Shown here: positions 1 to 10,120 of the stretch, piece by piece | Position numbering within the stretch: position 1 is the first letter of the stretch | Layout: each line of letters begins with the position of its first letter | DNA from: Pigmentiphaga humi | GTDB taxonomy: Bacteria > Pseudomonadota > Gammaproteobacteria > Burkholderiales > Burkholderiaceae_B | Length of the DNA: 64,000 nt | Reading direction: 5' to 3' | Assembly (NCBI RefSeq): GCF_900606115.1 | Contig: NZ_UWPJ01000018.1 | Location: 1 to 64,000 of the forward strand | Program-made: the position numbers and the translations under genes | The notes under the pieces: generated by a model | What the model saw: only the letters and a program-made list of their open reading frames with translations | What the model was told of the DNA's origin: nothing | The model's database searches: none

Positions 1-48
1 GCACTGCTCAACCAGCTTGCGTTTGAATCGCTCGTCGTACTTCGTCAT
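1..48 (-). CDS. IS3-family transposase OrfA, N-terminal fragment (runs off the window)
   Basis: Only the first 16 residues are visible, beginning MTKYDERFKRKLVEQ. This start is characteristic of IS3-family OrfA proteins, whose N-terminal helix-turn-helix binds the element ends. The gene starts with ATG at 48 and reads leftward out of the window. Whether it is intact cannot be judged. Confidence 0.6.
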   Translation of the reverse strand, partial: MTKYDERFKRKLVEQC

Positions 49-99
49 GAAAAACACCCCAGAGGTTGGACTCTTGTCCAACTTCTGGGGTGCAGTTCA
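1..99 (-). mobile_element. End of an IS3-family-like insertion sequence (partial)
   Basis: The left edge of the window holds the terminal ~99 bases of an insertion sequence that continues outside. Bases 1-48 encode the first residues of a transposase OrfA on the minus strand. Between it and the element edge is an imperfect hairpin: CCCCAGAGGTTGGAC at 57-71 and its near-complement at 76-90 (one mismatch). The outer end reads TGAACTGCACCCC inward on the minus strand, a TG-start typical of IS3-type ends. The other end and any target duplication lie outside the window, so the element cannot be named. Confidence 0.7.
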
Positions 100-165
100 C
101 CCTGGGGCGCATTTTTTATTCCATTTCAAGCTTGAGAAGCCAAACCCTCGAATCGAGTCTTACCA

Positions 166-238
166 AGGACACAGCGGATCCGGCTTCCCCCGTCCGCACA
201 CAGAGCCCCCTTGAGAGGGCCCGCGTCAGCAGGCAGGG
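166..238 (-). repeat. GC-rich intergenic repeat, copy 1 (diverged)
   Basis: A diverged copy of the ~80-bp repeat described in the findings. It has the ACAGCGGATCCGGC end at 170-184 and a CCCGCGTCAGCAGGCAGGG end next to the hflC stop codon. Its C-rich end faces hflC. Confidence 0.7.
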
Positions 239-245
239 AGCAGGC

Positions 246-1118
246 TCAATTCGCCGCTGGCGATTTCATGAACTTGAAGAACTCGGAACTGGGGTCGACC
301 ACCAGCACGTCGGCCTTGGAGCCGAACGAGCCGCGGTAGGCTTCCAGGCTCTTGTAGAAACGGTAGAAATCGCGATCCTGGCCGAAGGCCTGGGCATAGA
401 CCGCCGACGCCTTGGCATCGCCCTCGCCCTTGATCTGCTGCGCCTTGCGATAGGCCTCGGCGAGGACGACCTCGCGCTGGCGGTCGGCGTCGGCGCGGAT
501 CTTCTCGCTTTCCGCTGCACCGATGGAACGCTGCTCGTTGGCCACGCGCTTGCGCTCGGCCTCCATCCGGCGATAGACCGATTCGGAGATCTCGGGCACG
601 AAATCGACGCGCTTGAGCCGCACGTCGACGATCTCCACGCCCAGCAGCTTGGCCGCGGCCGCGGTGTTGGTCCGGATCTCCTGCATGATCTTGTCGCGCT
701 CTTTCGAGGTGACGTCGTTGACCGTGCGGCGGTTGATCGAGGCGTTCATCGCATCGCGGATGACGGCTTGCAGGCGCTCCTGGGCGGCACGCTCGTTGCC
801 GCCGAAGGTCACGTAGTAGGTGCGCGGGTTCGAGATGCGCCACTTGATGAAGGAATCGATCAAGAGGTTCTTCTTCTCGGAAGTCTGCACGCGCTCGCTG
901 TCGGCCGAATCGATGGTCAGGATGCGCTTGTCGAACTGCTGCACGTTCTGGAACGGCGGCGGCAGCTTGAAATACAAGCCCGGTTCATCGATAACTTCCT
1001 TGATCTCGCCCAGGGCGAAGACCACGGCATAGTTGCGCTCGTTGACCACGAACACGCAGGAAGAAAGTGCGGCCAGCCCAACGAGCAGACCGATCACGGC
1101 GGGAATCAAACGATCCAT
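246..1118 (-). CDS. hflC: HflC, regulator of FtsH protease (SPFH/band 7 protein)
   Basis: HflC forms a large inner-membrane complex with HflK that surrounds the FtsH protease and restrains its degradation of membrane proteins. The 290-residue product has one N-terminal membrane segment (about residues 5-25, ending in FVV) followed by a band 7/SPFH domain and a charged, Ala/Glu/Arg-rich coiled region (about 160-245). The ATG at 1118 has a good ribosome site (AAGGAA). It starts 15 bases after the hflK stop, so the two are surely cotranscribed and probably translated in matched amounts. Length is as expected for the family. It is the last gene of a long minus-strand run; a repeat copy and then an IS end follow. 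Confidence 0.96.
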   Translation of the reverse strand: MDRLIPAVIGLLVGLAALSSCVFVVNERNYAVVFALGEIKEVIDEPGLYFKLPPPFQNVQQFDKRILTIDSADSERVQTSEKKNLLIDSFIKWRISNPRTYYVTFGGNERAAQERLQAVIRDAMNASINRRTVNDVTSKERDKIMQEIRTNTAAAAKLLGVEIVDVRLKRVDFVPEISESVYRRMEAERKRVANEQRSIGAAESEKIRADADRQREVVLAEAYRKAQQIKGEGDAKASAVYAQAFGQDRDFYRFYKSLEAYRGSFGSKADVLVVDPSSEFFKFMKSPAAN

Positions 1119-1133
1119 GATGGGTGTTCCTTG

Positions 1134-2435
1134 TTAGCGGGCGTCACGGTCGCGCGAACGCAGGGCGTCGCGCGCGGCATCGGGCAATACGCTGCCGGCC
1201 AGCGGCGGCTGGACGCCGGAGCTGCCGCCGGCATTGCCGCCGGCGCGGGAGCCGGCCAGCGACGCTTCGTGCGAAACCTGCTGCATCAGCTTGTCCAGCG
1301 GCAGGTAGAGCAGATTGCTGCCGTTGCGCGTATCGACCAGCACCTTGGAAGTGTTGGCAAAGACCTGCTGCATGGTATCCAGGTAGAGGCGATCGCGGGT
1401 GACTTGAGGCGCCTTGCGGTACTCGGCCAAAATCTGTGAAAAACGGGCGGCGTCGCCTTCGGCGTTCTCGACGATGCGCTGGCGATAGCCGTCGGCCTCC
1501 TGCAGCAGGCGCGACGCGGCGCCCGAAGCGCGCGGCACGACTTCGTTGGCATAGGCCTGCCCTTCGTTGATCTGGCGCTCGCGGTCCTGGCCGGCCTTGA
1601 CGGCGTCGTCGAACGCGGCCTGCACCTGCTCGGGCGGCTGGGCGTTCTGGATCGCCACCGTGCTGATCAGCACGCCGGTCTTGTAGAGGTCCATGATCTG
1701 CTGCATCAGCGCCGCCACCTCGGACGCCACCTCGGTACGGCCCTCGTACAGGACGAAGTCCATCTTCTTCTTGCCGACGATTTCGCGCATCGCGGTCTCG
1801 GCCGCCTGCTTGACGGCCTCGTCGGGCCCCCGATTGTTGAACAGGTAATCGCGCGCGCCGTTTTCCTTGAGCCGGTACTGCACGACGAACTGCATGTCGA
1901 CGATGTTCTCGTCGTCGGTCAGCATCAGCGATTCCTGCAACACCTTGCTGCGCGCGGTATTGCGGAAGCCCACCTCGATGGTGCGCAACTGCGAGAGATT
2001 GACGATCTCGTGGCCCTGGATCGGATACGGCAGGCGCCACTGGAAGCCCGCCCGCGTGGTTTCCTTGTACTTGCCGAACTGGGTGACCACCGCCACCTGC
2101 CCTTCCTGCACGATGAAGAAGCCCGAGGCCAGCCACAGCAGCGCGACGATGACCACGACCACGATCAGGCCGATGCCGGCGCCCTTGGACGAGGGAGAAA
2201 AACGCCCGCCGCCGCTGCCGCCGGGAGGACCCGACTGGCGGCGGCCGAACAAGCCGCCCAGCCTGCGATTGAAATCGCGCCAGAGTTCGTCCAGGTCCGG
2301 CGGTCCGCCGCTATTGTTGTCGCGGCCGCCGTTCTGGGGACGCCGGGGAGGCTCGTTGCCGGAGCCGCCGCCGCTTCCGCGGCCCCAGTTGGAGTCGTTC
2401 AAATTGAATATTCGGGTTATCGAAGGCAGACGCAT
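1134..2435 (-). CDS. hflK: HflK, regulator of FtsH protease (SPFH/band 7 protein)
   Basis: Partner of HflC in the FtsH-regulating HflKC complex of the inner membrane. The 433-residue protein has a cytoplasmic, low-complexity N-terminus rich in Gly, Asn, Arg and Pro (residues 1-85), a single membrane helix at about 87-109, then the band 7 domain and a long alpha-helical C-terminal part with a Gly/Ala-rich tail. This layout is normal for HflK. It begins at ATG 2435, 38 bases after the hflX stop, in the common order hfq-hflX-hflK-hflC. Confidence 0.96.
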   Translation of the reverse strand: MRLPSITRIFNLNDSNWGRGSGGGSGNEPPRRPQNGGRDNNSGGPPDLDELWRDFNRRLGGLFGRRQSGPPGGSGGGRFSPSSKGAGIGLIVVVVIVALLWLASGFFIVQEGQVAVVTQFGKYKETTRAGFQWRLPYPIQGHEIVNLSQLRTIEVGFRNTARSKVLQESLMLTDDENIVDMQFVVQYRLKENGARDYLFNNRGPDEAVKQAAETAMREIVGKKKMDFVLYEGRTEVASEVAALMQQIMDLYKTGVLISTVAIQNAQPPEQVQAAFDDAVKAGQDRERQINEGQAYANEVVPRASGAASRLLQEADGYRQRIVENAEGDAARFSQILAEYRKAPQVTRDRLYLDTMQQVFANTSKVLVDTRNGSNLLYLPLDKLMQQVSHEASLAGSRAGGNAGGSSGVQPPLAGSVLPDAARDALRSRDRDAR

Positions 2436-2473
2436 CGTTATAGTAGGCGAAGCGGACGGCCAGGAGCCGTCGC

Positions 2474-3679
2474 TTAGGATCGGGCGCCGGCTGCAGAGCT
2501 GGCGGACGAAGACTGCGTGCGAAAGCGCGGGTCGTCGCTATTATTACCTAGGACCACGGGATCTGCTTGACTGGCCTCTACGATGGCACCCCGCAGTGCA
2601 TCCAGGCCGGTCCGTTCGATCGCGCTAACGAACACCCGCGAGATCGTACCATGCTCGTCCCGCTCGGCTCCCGCCTCATGGCTGCTGCGGTCGATCTTGT
2701 TATAAACCAGGATGCGGGGAATATCCGCGGCGCCGATTTCCTCGAGCACCTTGTCTACCTCGGCGATCTGCTCGTCGCGCTGGGGGCTGGAAGCATCCAC
2801 CACGTGCAGCAACAGGTCGGCGTGGACGGTTTCCTCGAGCGTGGCGCGAAATGCCGCGATCAGCGTATGGGGCAGGTCGCGGATGAAACCCACGGTGTCG
2901 GATACGACCACCGATCCGGCGCCCTCGATCCAGATTCGCCGGGTGGTGGTGTCCAGCGTGGCGAACAACTGATCCGCCGCATAGACTTCCGCCCGCGTCA
3001 GGGCATTGAACAAGGTGGACTTGCCGGCGTTGGTATAGCCGACCAGCGAAACCGAAAAGGCCCCGCCGCGGGCGCGCGAGCGGCGCTGCGTCTGGCGCTG
3101 GCGCTCTAGCTTGCCGAGCCTCTCGCGCAGATAGCGGACCTTGTCGCCGATCATCCGCCGGTCCATCTCGAGCTGCGACTCGCCAGGGCCGCGCATGCCT
3201 ATGCCGCCCCGCTGGCGCTCCAGGTGGGACCACATCCGCGTCAGGCGCGTGGCCAGATGCTGCAGCTGCGCCAGCTCGACCTGCAGCTTGCCCTCGTGGC
3301 TGTGCGCACGCAGCGCGAAAATGTCCAGGATCAGCGCAACCCGGTCGACTACGCGCAGCTTGAGTGCACGCTCGAGGTTGCGCTGCTGGGCAGGGGAAAG
3401 ATTGTGATTGAACAGGACGAGTTCCGCCTGGCCTGCCGCAGCTGCCAGAGCGATTTCCTCGGCCTTGCCGGAACCGACGAATAAAGCGGCGTCAGGACGG
3501 GCCCGCTTGGCAATGAGGATATCGACGATGTCCGCGCCGGCGCCTTTGGCCAGCATGACGAATTCGTCGGTCTGCGCCTGGAACTCGGGCTCGCCGAAAT
3601 CGACGCTGACGATCAGCGCCCGCGTCGGCGGCCGGGGTTCCCTGCTGGCTTGTGTAATGTCAGTCTGCAGCGGTTTCAA
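2474..3679 (-). CDS. hflX: HflX, ribosome-associated GTPase
   Basis: HflX is an OBG-like GTPase that binds the large ribosomal subunit and splits stalled ribosomes, notably under heat stress. The N-terminal HflX domain (about 20-150) has the Gly-rich [11 protein letters not shown] segment at about 157-167. The GTPase domain carries G1 GYTNAGKS at about 214-221, G3 DTVGF near 262 and G4 NKID near 330. The longest frame begins with TTG at 3679, overlapping the end of hfq by 20 bases; no ATG precedes the conserved region. The first ~18 residues are not conserved in the family, so the exact start is uncertain. Confidence 0.94.
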   Translation of the reverse strand: MKPLQTDITQASREPRPPTRALIVSVDFGEPEFQAQTDEFVMLAKGAGADIVDILIAKRARPDAALFVGSGKAEEIALAAAAGQAELVLFNHNLSPAQQRNLERALKLRVVDRVALILDIFALRAHSHEGKLQVELAQLQHLATRLTRMWSHLERQRGGIGMRGPGESQLEMDRRMIGDKVRYLRERLGKLERQRQTQRRSRARGGAFSVSLVGYTNAGKSTLFNALTRAEVYAADQLFATLDTTTRRIWIEGAGSVVVSDTVGFIRDLPHTLIAAFRATLEETVHADLLLHVVDASSPQRDEQIAEVDKVLEEIGAADIPRILVYNKIDRSSHEAGAERDEHGTISRVFVSAIERTGLDALRGAIVEASQADPVVLGNNSDDPRFRTQSSSASSAAGARS

Positions 3680-3896
3680 CCTGGAAATTGACCGGACGCG
3701 ACGGCACGACGGTCGAGATGGCGTGTTTGTAGACCATTTGCGTCACGGTATTGCGCAGCAGCACGACGTACTGATCGAAAGATTCGATCTGGCCCTGCAG
3801 CTTGATGCCGTTGACGAGGTAAATGGAAACGGGAACGTGCTCTTTACGCAGCACGTTGAGAAATGGGTCTTGTAGCAATTGCCCTTTATTGCTCAT
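3660..3896 (-). CDS. hfq: Hfq, RNA chaperone
   Basis: Hfq is a hexameric Sm-like RNA chaperone that pairs small RNAs with target mRNAs. The 78-residue product has the Sm1 motif ([19 protein letters not shown]) and the Sm2 motif [12 protein letters not shown]. The start is ATG 3896, which has a TGGAG ribosome site 8 bases upstream; an in-frame ATG 39 bases further upstream would add residues not found in the family. A plausible own promoter (TACAGT as -10) lies in the 174-base gap after der. The last 20 bases overlap hflX. Confidence 0.97.
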   Translation of the reverse strand: MSNKGQLLQDPFLNVLRKEHVPVSIYLVNGIKLQGQIESFDQYVVLLRNTVTQMVYKHAISTVVPSRPVNFQVETAAD

Positions 3897-4070
3897 CAGT
3901 GGGCTCCAGGAGGTGTTTTTCTTGGCGGATGCCAACTCTATTACTGTACCGGGTTTTCCCCAGGGAAACTAGCGAATCTCGCAATGGCAGACCGCAGGCG
4001 CCGCCGTGGAAATCCCGCACTTCGACTACCTGGAGGCGCCCGGCGGTTTCTCAAGAGCGCCGCCCCTGCC

Positions 4071-5474
4071 TTACTTCGCTTTTTCCCGCTCGAGATAGGG
4101 ATTCCGCGAATTCCTGAACTCGATCTTCAATGGAGTGCCCTGCAGCGAGAAAGTTTCGCGGAAGCGGGCCTCGAGGTAGCGCCGGTAGGAATCGGGGATT
4201 TCGTCCAGCGCGCTGCCGTGGACCACGATCAGCGGCGGATTCTGCCCCCCCTGGTGGGCATAGCGCAGCTTGGGGCGGAAAATGCCCTTGCGCGGCGGTT
4301 GCTGCTGCTCGACCGCGGCTTGCAGCACCCGGGTCAGCTTGGGCGTCGCCAGCTTGGCGAAAGCCGCCGCATGCGCCGCCTCGATGGATTTGAGCAAGGG
4401 GCCGACACCGGCGTTGCGCAAGGCCGATACGGTATGCATCTTGGCGAAGGACAAAAAGCGCAGCTTGCGGTCGAACTCGCGCTTGATCTCCTCGCGGCGC
4501 TCGCTGTCCACACTGTCCCACTTGTTGATCGCCACCACCAGCGCCCGGCCGGTCTCCAGCACGAAACCTGCGATGTGGGCATCCTGCTCGGAAATCTCCG
4601 AACTCGCGTCCAGCATCAGCAGCACGACGTTGCAGGCCTCGATGGCCTGCAGCGTCTTGATCACCGAGAACTTCTCGATCGCCTCGAACACCTTGCCGCG
4701 CTTGCGCAGCCCGGCGGTATCGATCAGCGTGTAGCGCCGGCCGCCGCGCTCGAATTCGATTTCGATGGCGTCGCGCGTCGTGCCCGGCTGGTCGAAGGCG
4801 ATGACACGCTCTTCGCCCAGCAGCGTGTTGACCAGCGTGGACTTGCCCACATTGGGCCGTCCCACGATGGCGAGCTTGATGCGGTGATCGACCGCCTCGG
4901 TGGCGACGAACTCGTCGCCCGGCTCCCCGGCCTCCTCGTCGTCCTCCCCGGCTTCTTCCAGGGGCTCGACCAGCCCGCTCAGCGCGACTTCGATCAGATC
5001 GACCACGCCGTCGCCATGGGCGGCCGAGATCGCGTGCGGTTCGCCCAGGCCCAGCTCGTAGAATTCGGCAGAGGCGGTCGTACGCGACATGCCTTCCACT
5101 TTGTTGACGGCCAGCAGCACCTTGCGGCCGGAGCGGCGCAGCCGTTCCGCGATCTCGCGGTCATGGCCGGTCAGGCCGGCCCGGCCGTCGGTCAGGAAAA
5201 CGACGGCGTCGGCCTCGTCCACCGCCTGCACGGTCTGCCTGGCCATCTCGGCCATGATGCCGCTCTTGGCCACCGGCTCGAAGCCGCCGGTATCGACAAC
5301 GATGAAAGGATGGTCTCCCACCCTGCCCTCGCCGTAGTGGCGGTCCCGGGTCAGGCCCGGGAAATCGGCCACCAGCGCATCGCGCGAGCGGGTAAGCCGG
5401 TTGAACAACGTGGATTTGCCCACGTTGGGCCGCCCCACGAGCACGACCACCGGTTTGAATACTGCGGGTTTCAT
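4071..5474 (-). CDS. der: Der (EngA), double GTPase for 50S ribosome assembly
   Basis: Der is an essential GTPase with two tandem G domains that acts in late 50S subunit maturation. Both G1 motifs read GRPNVGKST, near residues 14 and 206. The G3 motifs are DTGGF and DTAGL, followed by NKV and NKWD as G4, and a C-terminal KH-like domain. The linker between the G domains is very acidic (about 172-188, [16 protein letters not shown]), as is usual. Length 467 is normal. It starts at ATG 5474, 15 bases after the bamB stop. Confidence 0.97.
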   Translation of the reverse strand: MKPAVFKPVVVLVGRPNVGKSTLFNRLTRSRDALVADFPGLTRDRHYGEGRVGDHPFIVVDTGGFEPVAKSGIMAEMARQTVQAVDEADAVVFLTDGRAGLTGHDREIAERLRRSGRKVLLAVNKVEGMSRTTASAEFYELGLGEPHAISAAHGDGVVDLIEVALSGLVEPLEEAGEDDEEAGEPGDEFVATEAVDHRIKLAIVGRPNVGKSTLVNTLLGEERVIAFDQPGTTRDAIEIEFERGGRRYTLIDTAGLRKRGKVFEAIEKFSVIKTLQAIEACNVVLLMLDASSEISEQDAHIAGFVLETGRALVVAINKWDSVDSERREEIKREFDRKLRFLSFAKMHTVSALRNAGVGPLLKSIEAAHAAAFAKLATPKLTRVLQAAVEQQQPPRKGIFRPKLRYAHQGGQNPPLIVVHGSALDEIPDSYRRYLEARFRETFSLQGTPLKIEFRNSRNPYLEREKAK

Positions 5475-5489
5475 CGTCGCAAGCCTAGG

Positions 5490-6668
5490 TTATTGACCGA
5501 CATTGATCAGGGCGAGATTGCCCTTGGAGGTCTGCACCACCACTCCGCGATCGGTCGGCACCGGCCGCGCCACGATGGCGCTGCCGTCGGTAGCGGCGCG
5601 GGCCAGCAGGCTGCCGTCCTCGCGCTGCAGGAAATGCACGTAGCCCTCGAAATCGCCCAGCGCGACCGCGCGGCCGACCGAGGCCGGCGCGCTCAGGCCG
5701 CGGTTCTGCAGCGCGTCCTGCTTCCAGATGTTGGCGCCGCCGTCGAGCGAAAATCCGTAGACCACGCTGCGGTCGTTGGGCGCATAGGCGAAGCGGACGT
5801 CGGCGGCCAGCCCGGTCACGCTGGAGAATTCGCGCGACCAGGTCGAGTTGCCCGAACCGACGTCGAAGCAGTTGATGCGCCCCTGGTAGGTGACCGCGCA
5901 CAGTTGGCGGCCTGAGATCACCGGTGCGCCCACCACGTCGGCCACGCGTTCCAGCTCGCTGGTGCCGCTGGGATTGGCCACCGTGCCTTCCCAGCGCACC
6001 GCGCCGGTGGCCGTGGCGATCGCGATCACCTTGCCGCCTGGCAGGCCGGTGAACACATAGCCGCCGGAAAACAGCATCTCGGCGGGCGCGCGCAGCGCCA
6101 GCGCCGGCCCGGGGCGCTGCACGCTCCAGCGGCGCTTGCCGCTATCGACCTCGTAGGCCTGGATGCGGTAATCGCCGCTGCGCACGACCACCAGGCCGTC
6201 GCCCACCAGCGGCGGGATCGTGACCTCGCTGCTGGCCTGGGCGCGCCACTTCAGCGCGCCGGTATCGTCGTAGGCCAGGACCTCGCCGCGCGGCGTGGCC
6301 ACGACGGTCGTGCGGCCATCGCTGCCCACGCCTGCCGACAGTTCGGTCTTGGCCGAGGTGCGCCATACTTCGGCGCCGCTGGACAGCGAAAACTTGGCGA
6401 CGGCGCCGTTGGCGGCCGCGGCATAGACTGCATCGCCCACCACCACCGGCACGAAACCCACGCCCGACTTGTTGCCGACCGAGACGTTCCAGCCGTTGGC
6501 GACCGGCAGCGTGGCGTTGAAATTGGGCAGCGACGCCGGCGGATAGCGGGGCTTTTCCCGCGAGAACATCGAGCAGCCGCCCAGCACGAGGATGGCCGCG
6601 ACGACGGCCGCGCCGCGCAGCGCGCGCCGGTGCGGCCGGGTACCGGAGATTCGATCGAGCGCTTGCAT
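5490..6668 (-). CDS. bamB: BamB, outer-membrane protein assembly lipoprotein
   Basis: BamB is a lipoprotein of the BAM complex that inserts beta-barrel proteins into the outer membrane. The 392-residue protein starts at ATG 6668 with a basic N-region, a hydrophobic stretch and a lipobox ending LGGC, so Cys32 is the lipidated residue. The rest is an eight-bladed PQQ-type beta-propeller with recurring Gly/Trp/Asp blade endings such as GAEVWR and GALKWR. The start codon shares one base with the TGA of the upstream yfgM gene (TGATG), which indicates translational coupling. Confidence 0.95.
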   Translation of the reverse strand: MQALDRISGTRPHRRALRGAAVVAAILVLGGCSMFSREKPRYPPASLPNFNATLPVANGWNVSVGNKSGVGFVPVVVGDAVYAAAANGAVAKFSLSSGAEVWRTSAKTELSAGVGSDGRTTVVATPRGEVLAYDDTGALKWRAQASSEVTIPPLVGDGLVVVRSGDYRIQAYEVDSGKRRWSVQRPGPALALRAPAEMLFSGGYVFTGLPGGKVIAIATATGAVRWEGTVANPSGTSELERVADVVGAPVISGRQLCAVTYQGRINCFDVGSGNSTWSREFSSVTGLAADVRFAYAPNDRSVVYGFSLDGGANIWKQDALQNRGLSAPASVGRAVALGDFEGYVHFLQREDGSLLARAATDGSAIVARPVPTDRGVVVQTSKGNLALINVGQ

Positions 6669-7300
6669 CAGGCTCCTCCGAGAGCATCGAGTTTCAATTG
6701 GATGGACGACCGCAGGTCGGTGGCCGGATCCAGCGTGGCCAAGGCATCCTGGTAGGCCTTGCGCGCTTCGTCGCGCTTGCCCTGCCCGGCCAGCACATCG
6801 CCGCGGCGATCGGCATACAGGGCGGCGAACGCGGCCGGCGGCTGGCCGCCCAGCGCGTTCAACGCCTCGTCGTAGCTCTTGTCGTCCAGCAGCAGCCCGG
6901 CCAGCCGCAGGCGCGCCACGGCAGCCAGCGCCTCGTCGCCGCCGCGGTCGATTACCCATTGCAATTGGGCGCGCGCCGATTTGGCATCGCCCGACTCCTG
7001 ATAGGCATGCGCGGCCAGCAGCGCCGCGCGCGGCGCATAGCCCGTGCCGGAGAATTTTTCGAGGATGGAGCCGGCAGCTTCCTTGACCACGGCCATGTCC
7101 TTGGACTCGGCGGCCTTCTCCAGCGCCTCGAACTGGGCCATGGCATGGGCGGCCTGGTTGCGCTGGTACCACTGCCAGCCGTTCCAGGCGGCCGCCGCCA
7201 GCAGGATGATGGTGATGACGGCAAGGATGAAATTGCCGTACTTGGCCCACCATGCCTTCAAGGCGTCGAGTTGTTCCTGTTCTTCGATGTCGTAGGCCAT
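6668..7300 (-). CDS. YfgM-like membrane-anchored TPR protein
   Basis: A 210-residue protein of the YfgM/tetratricopeptide_2-like family. In enterobacteria YfgM is an inner-membrane protein with a periplasmic TPR domain, associated with the Sec translocon and the chaperone PpiD. Residues 1-23 are cytoplasmic and acidic, a single membrane helix spans about 24-44, and the remainder is Ala-rich helical repeats. It lies between hisS and bamB as in many proteobacteria and is coupled to bamB by a one-base stop/start overlap. Confidence 0.9.
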   Translation of the reverse strand: MAYDIEEQEQLDALKAWWAKYGNFILAVITIILLAAAAWNGWQWYQRNQAAHAMAQFEALEKAAESKDMAVVKEAAGSILEKFSGTGYAPRAALLAAHAYQESGDAKSARAQLQWVIDRGGDEALAAVARLRLAGLLLDDKSYDEALNALGGQPPAAFAALYADRRGDVLAGQGKRDEARKAYQDALATLDPATDLRSSIQLKLDALGGA

Positions 7301-7428
7301 GCCTGCCCCGGTTGTATTGGTAATGGCAAAAAATCGGCGCGGGCCCTTCCAGGCCTGCGCGCATACTCAAGAGCCGCAAGATTAACGGATTTTGGCGCCG
7401 GCCCCGTGCGCCATGCCCGCCTGGCCGG

Positions 7429-8721
7429 CTAGTCGGACCCGCCCTGGACCAGTTCGTTCACCAGGAAGGCAGCCAGCCCGTCCATGGGCACGCGGCGCTG
7501 GGCCCCGCCCTCGGCCCGCAGCGCCTTGACGCTGGCGCTGGCGTCGGCCAGTTCGTCCTCGCCCAGGATCACGGCGTACTCCGCGCCGCTGGCGTCGGCG
7601 CGCTTCATCTGCGACTTGAAACTGCCGCTGCCGCAATGCAGCACCACGTCCAGCCCCGCATCGCGCAGCTGCTCGGCCAGGGTCATCGCCGCCCGCGCGG
7701 CGGACTCGCCCTGATGCAGCACGTAGACGTCGCACTCCGGCGCCGCTTCGGCTGGCTGCGCCTGCGACCAGAGGTCGAGCAGCCGCTCCATGCCGATCGC
7801 GAAACCCACCGCCGGCGCGGGTTTGCCGCCCAGCAGGCCGATCAGGCCGTCGTAGCGGCCGCCGCCGCAGACCGTGCCCTGGGCGCCCAGGCGATCGGTC
7901 ACCCACTCGAACACCGTCAGGTTGTAATAGTCCAGCCCGCGCACCAGGCGCGGGTTGACGCGGTAGGCGACGCCGGCGTCCTCGAGGCGGGCGCGCACGC
8001 CCTCGAAATGCGCCAGCGAAGCCTCGCCCAGGTAATCCAGCAGGCGCGGCGCATTGTCGGCCATTTCCTGCAGGGCCGGGTTCTTGGTGTCGAGCACGCG
8101 CAGCGGATTCGTGTAGAGGCGGCGCTTGCCGTCTTCGTCGAGCTGTTCGCGGTAGCCCTCCAGGTAGCCGATCAGCGCCTCGCGATGCGCCTGGCGCTCC
8201 TCGGCCGACCCCAGCGAGTTGATTTCCAGGCGGATGTCCGACAGCCCGAGGATCTTCCACAGCCGCGCCAGCATCAGGATCAGCTCGACGTCGATGTCCG
8301 GCCCGGCAAAACCCAGCGCCTCGACGTCGATCTGGTGGAACTGGCGGTAGCGCCCGCGCTGCGGACGCTCGTGGCGGAATACCGGGCCGATGGCGAACAC
8401 GCGCTGCGGCCGGTCATAGATGAGATTGTGCTCGATGGTCGCGCGCACCATGCCCGCGGTGAACTCGGGCCGCATGGTCAGCGACTCGCCGTTGAGCGAG
8501 TCGGTGAAGCTGTACATCTCTTTCTCGACGATGTCCGTCACCTCGCCGATGCCGCGGGTGAACAGCCGGGTCTGCTCCAGCACCGGCGTGCGCACGTTGC
8601 GGTAGCCGTAGCTGCGCAGCCACTCGCGCACCAGCGACTCCAGCCGCTCCCACTGCTGAGAGTCGGACGGGAGAATGTCGTTCATGCCGCGTATCGCGGT
8701 CACTTTCTGAAAACTGTTCAT
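7429..8721 (-). CDS. hisS: Histidyl-tRNA synthetase
   Basis: Class II aminoacyl-tRNA synthetase that charges tRNA-His. The 430-residue protein shows the motif 2 region [15 protein letters not shown], histidine A motif LVRGLDYYN (about 264-272), histidine B segment GGGRYDGL (about 290-297) and a C-terminal anticodon-binding domain. The N-terminal IRGMNDILP is typical. ATG at 8721 follows the ispG stop by 15 bases. Confidence 0.97.
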   Translation of the reverse strand: MNSFQKVTAIRGMNDILPSDSQQWERLESLVREWLRSYGYRNVRTPVLEQTRLFTRGIGEVTDIVEKEMYSFTDSLNGESLTMRPEFTAGMVRATIEHNLIYDRPQRVFAIGPVFRHERPQRGRYRQFHQIDVEALGFAGPDIDVELILMLARLWKILGLSDIRLEINSLGSAEERQAHREALIGYLEGYREQLDEDGKRRLYTNPLRVLDTKNPALQEMADNAPRLLDYLGEASLAHFEGVRARLEDAGVAYRVNPRLVRGLDYYNLTVFEWVTDRLGAQGTVCGGGRYDGLIGLLGGKPAPAVGFAIGMERLLDLWSQAQPAEAAPECDVYVLHQGESAARAAMTLAEQLRDAGLDVVLHCGSGSFKSQMKRADASGAEYAVILGEDELADASASVKALRAEGGAQRRVPMDGLAAFLVNELVQGGSD

Positions 8722-8736
8722 GTATCGATCTTCCCG

Positions 8737-10104
8737 CTACGCGCCGACACACGGCCCAGGGCACAGCGGATCCGGCTTTGCCGGTCCGCCAGTGCCGCCC
8801 CCTGGGGGGCGCGCGTCAGCGCGTAGGGGGGGGTTCCCTCCATAGCGATTCTCTACGTAGGCCTCTACCAGCGCCTGGAACTCCTCGGCGATGCGGTCGC
8901 CCTTGAGGGTCATGGAGCGCTGGCCGTCAATGAAGACCGGCGCGACCGGCTGTTCCCCGTTGCCCGGCAGGCTGATGCCGATGTCGGCGAATTTGCTCTC
9001 GCCCGGGCCGTTGACCACACAGCCCATGACTGCGACGTGCAGGTTCTCGGCGCCGGGGTACTTCAGGCGCCAAACGGGCATCTGCGCGCGCAGGTAGCTC
9101 TGGATGTCGGCCGCCAGTTCCTGGAATACCGTACTGCTGGTGCGCCCGCAGCCCGGACATGCCACCACTTCGGGCGCGAAGGCGCGCAGGCCCAGGCTTT
9201 GCAGGATTTCCTGCGCCACCACGACTTCGCGGGTGCGGTCGCCGTTGGGCTCGGGCGTGAGCGAGACGCGTATCGTGTCGCCTATGCCCTCTTGCAGCAA
9301 TATGCCCATGGCCGCGGTCGAGGCGACGATGCCCTTGCTCCCCATGCCGGCCTCGGTCAGGCCCAGGTGCAAGGGATAGTCGCAGCGGCGCGCCAGGTCG
9401 CGGTAGACGGCGATCAGGTCCTGCGCATTGCTGACCTTGCAGGACAGGATGATGCGGTCGCCCGGCAGGCCCAGCTCCTCGGCGCGGCGGGCGTTGTCGA
9501 CCGCGGAGACCACCAGGGCGTCGCGCATCACGGCCTGGGCTTCCCAGGGCGCGGCGCGCCTGCCGTTCTCGTCCATCATCCGCGCCAGCAGGTCCTGGTC
9601 CAGGCTGCCCCAGTTCACGCCTATGCGCACCGGCTTGCCATGGCGGCAGGCGACCTCGATCATCTGCGCGAAATTGTCGTCGCGCTTCTTGCCCGCCCCC
9701 ATGTTGCCGGGGTTGATCCGGTACTTGGAGAGCGCCTGCGCGCATTCGGGAAACTGCGTCAGCAGCTTGTGGCCGTTGTAGTGGAAATCGCCCACCAGCG
9801 GCGCATTCACGCCCATGCGGTCCAATTGCTCGCGAATCGCGGGCACCTCGCGCGCGGCCTCGGGCGTATTGACGGTGATCCGCACCACCTCGGACCCCGC
9901 GTGCGCCAGTTCCTTGACCTGGATCGCCGTGGCGATCGCGTCGGCGGTATCGGTGTTGGTCATGGACTGCACCATCACCGGCGCGTCGCCGCCGACCGCC
10001 ACCGCGTGGCCGTTCCATTCGATACGCACCTGGCGGGCGTGCCGGCGCGGCGTCGGGCCGGCCGGGAACGGCTGGTCTGCGATCCGGGAGTCCAAAGGAT
10101 TCAT
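8737..10104 (-). CDS. ispG: IspG (GcpE), HMB-PP synthase with a repeat-encoded C-terminal tail
   Basis: IspG reduces MEcPP to HMB-PP in the MEP isoprenoid pathway, using a [4Fe-4S] cluster. The 455-residue product carries the cluster cysteines in CPGCGR and GCVVNGPGE and a TIM-barrel N-terminal part with SMTNTDTAD. The conserved enzyme ends at about residue 419 (VENRYGGN). The last ~36 residues ([12 protein letters not shown]...) are encoded entirely by the intergenic repeat, which has no stop in this frame until the TAG at 8737. It starts at ATG 10104, 16 bases after rodZ. Confidence 0.95.
   Translation of the reverse strand: MNPLDSRIADQPFPAGPTPRRHARQVRIEWNGHAVAVGGDAPVMVQSMTNTDTADAIATAIQVKELAHAGSEVVRITVNTPEAAREVPAIREQLDRMGVNAPLVGDFHYNGHKLLTQFPECAQALSKYRINPGNMGAGKKRDDNFAQMIEVACRHGKPVRIGVNWGSLDQDLLARMMDENGRRAAPWEAQAVMRDALVVSAVDNARRAEELGLPGDRIILSCKVSNAQDLIAVYRDLARRCDYPLHLGLTEAGMGSKGIVASTAAMGILLQEGIGDTIRVSLTPEPNGDRTREVVVAQEILQSLGLRAFAPEVVACPGCGRTSSTVFQELAADIQSYLRAQMPVWRLKYPGAENLHVAVMGCVVNGPGESKFADIGISLPGNGEQPVAPVFIDGQRSMTLKGDRIAEEFQALVEAYVENRYGGNPPLRADARPPGGGTGGPAKPDPLCPGPCVGA
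8755..8833 (-). repeat. GC-rich intergenic repeat, copy 2
   Basis: A full copy with all three palindromic modules: GCGCGTCAGCGCG, CCCCCTGGGGGG and CCGGCTTTGCCGG. It lies inside the ispG frame and encodes that protein's tail. Its C-run end is next to the conserved end of ispG. Confidence 0.85.
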
Positions 10105-10120
10105 GCCTGCCCTCGCGGCG

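Noticed and set aside
66..1439. Long plus-strand frame opposite hflC and hflK
   Set aside because: It mirrors the third-position GC bias of the minus-strand genes and has no family features. The same holds for most other long frames opposite real genes, for example 3879-5915, 9815-12682, 40834-43131 and 54574-58068.
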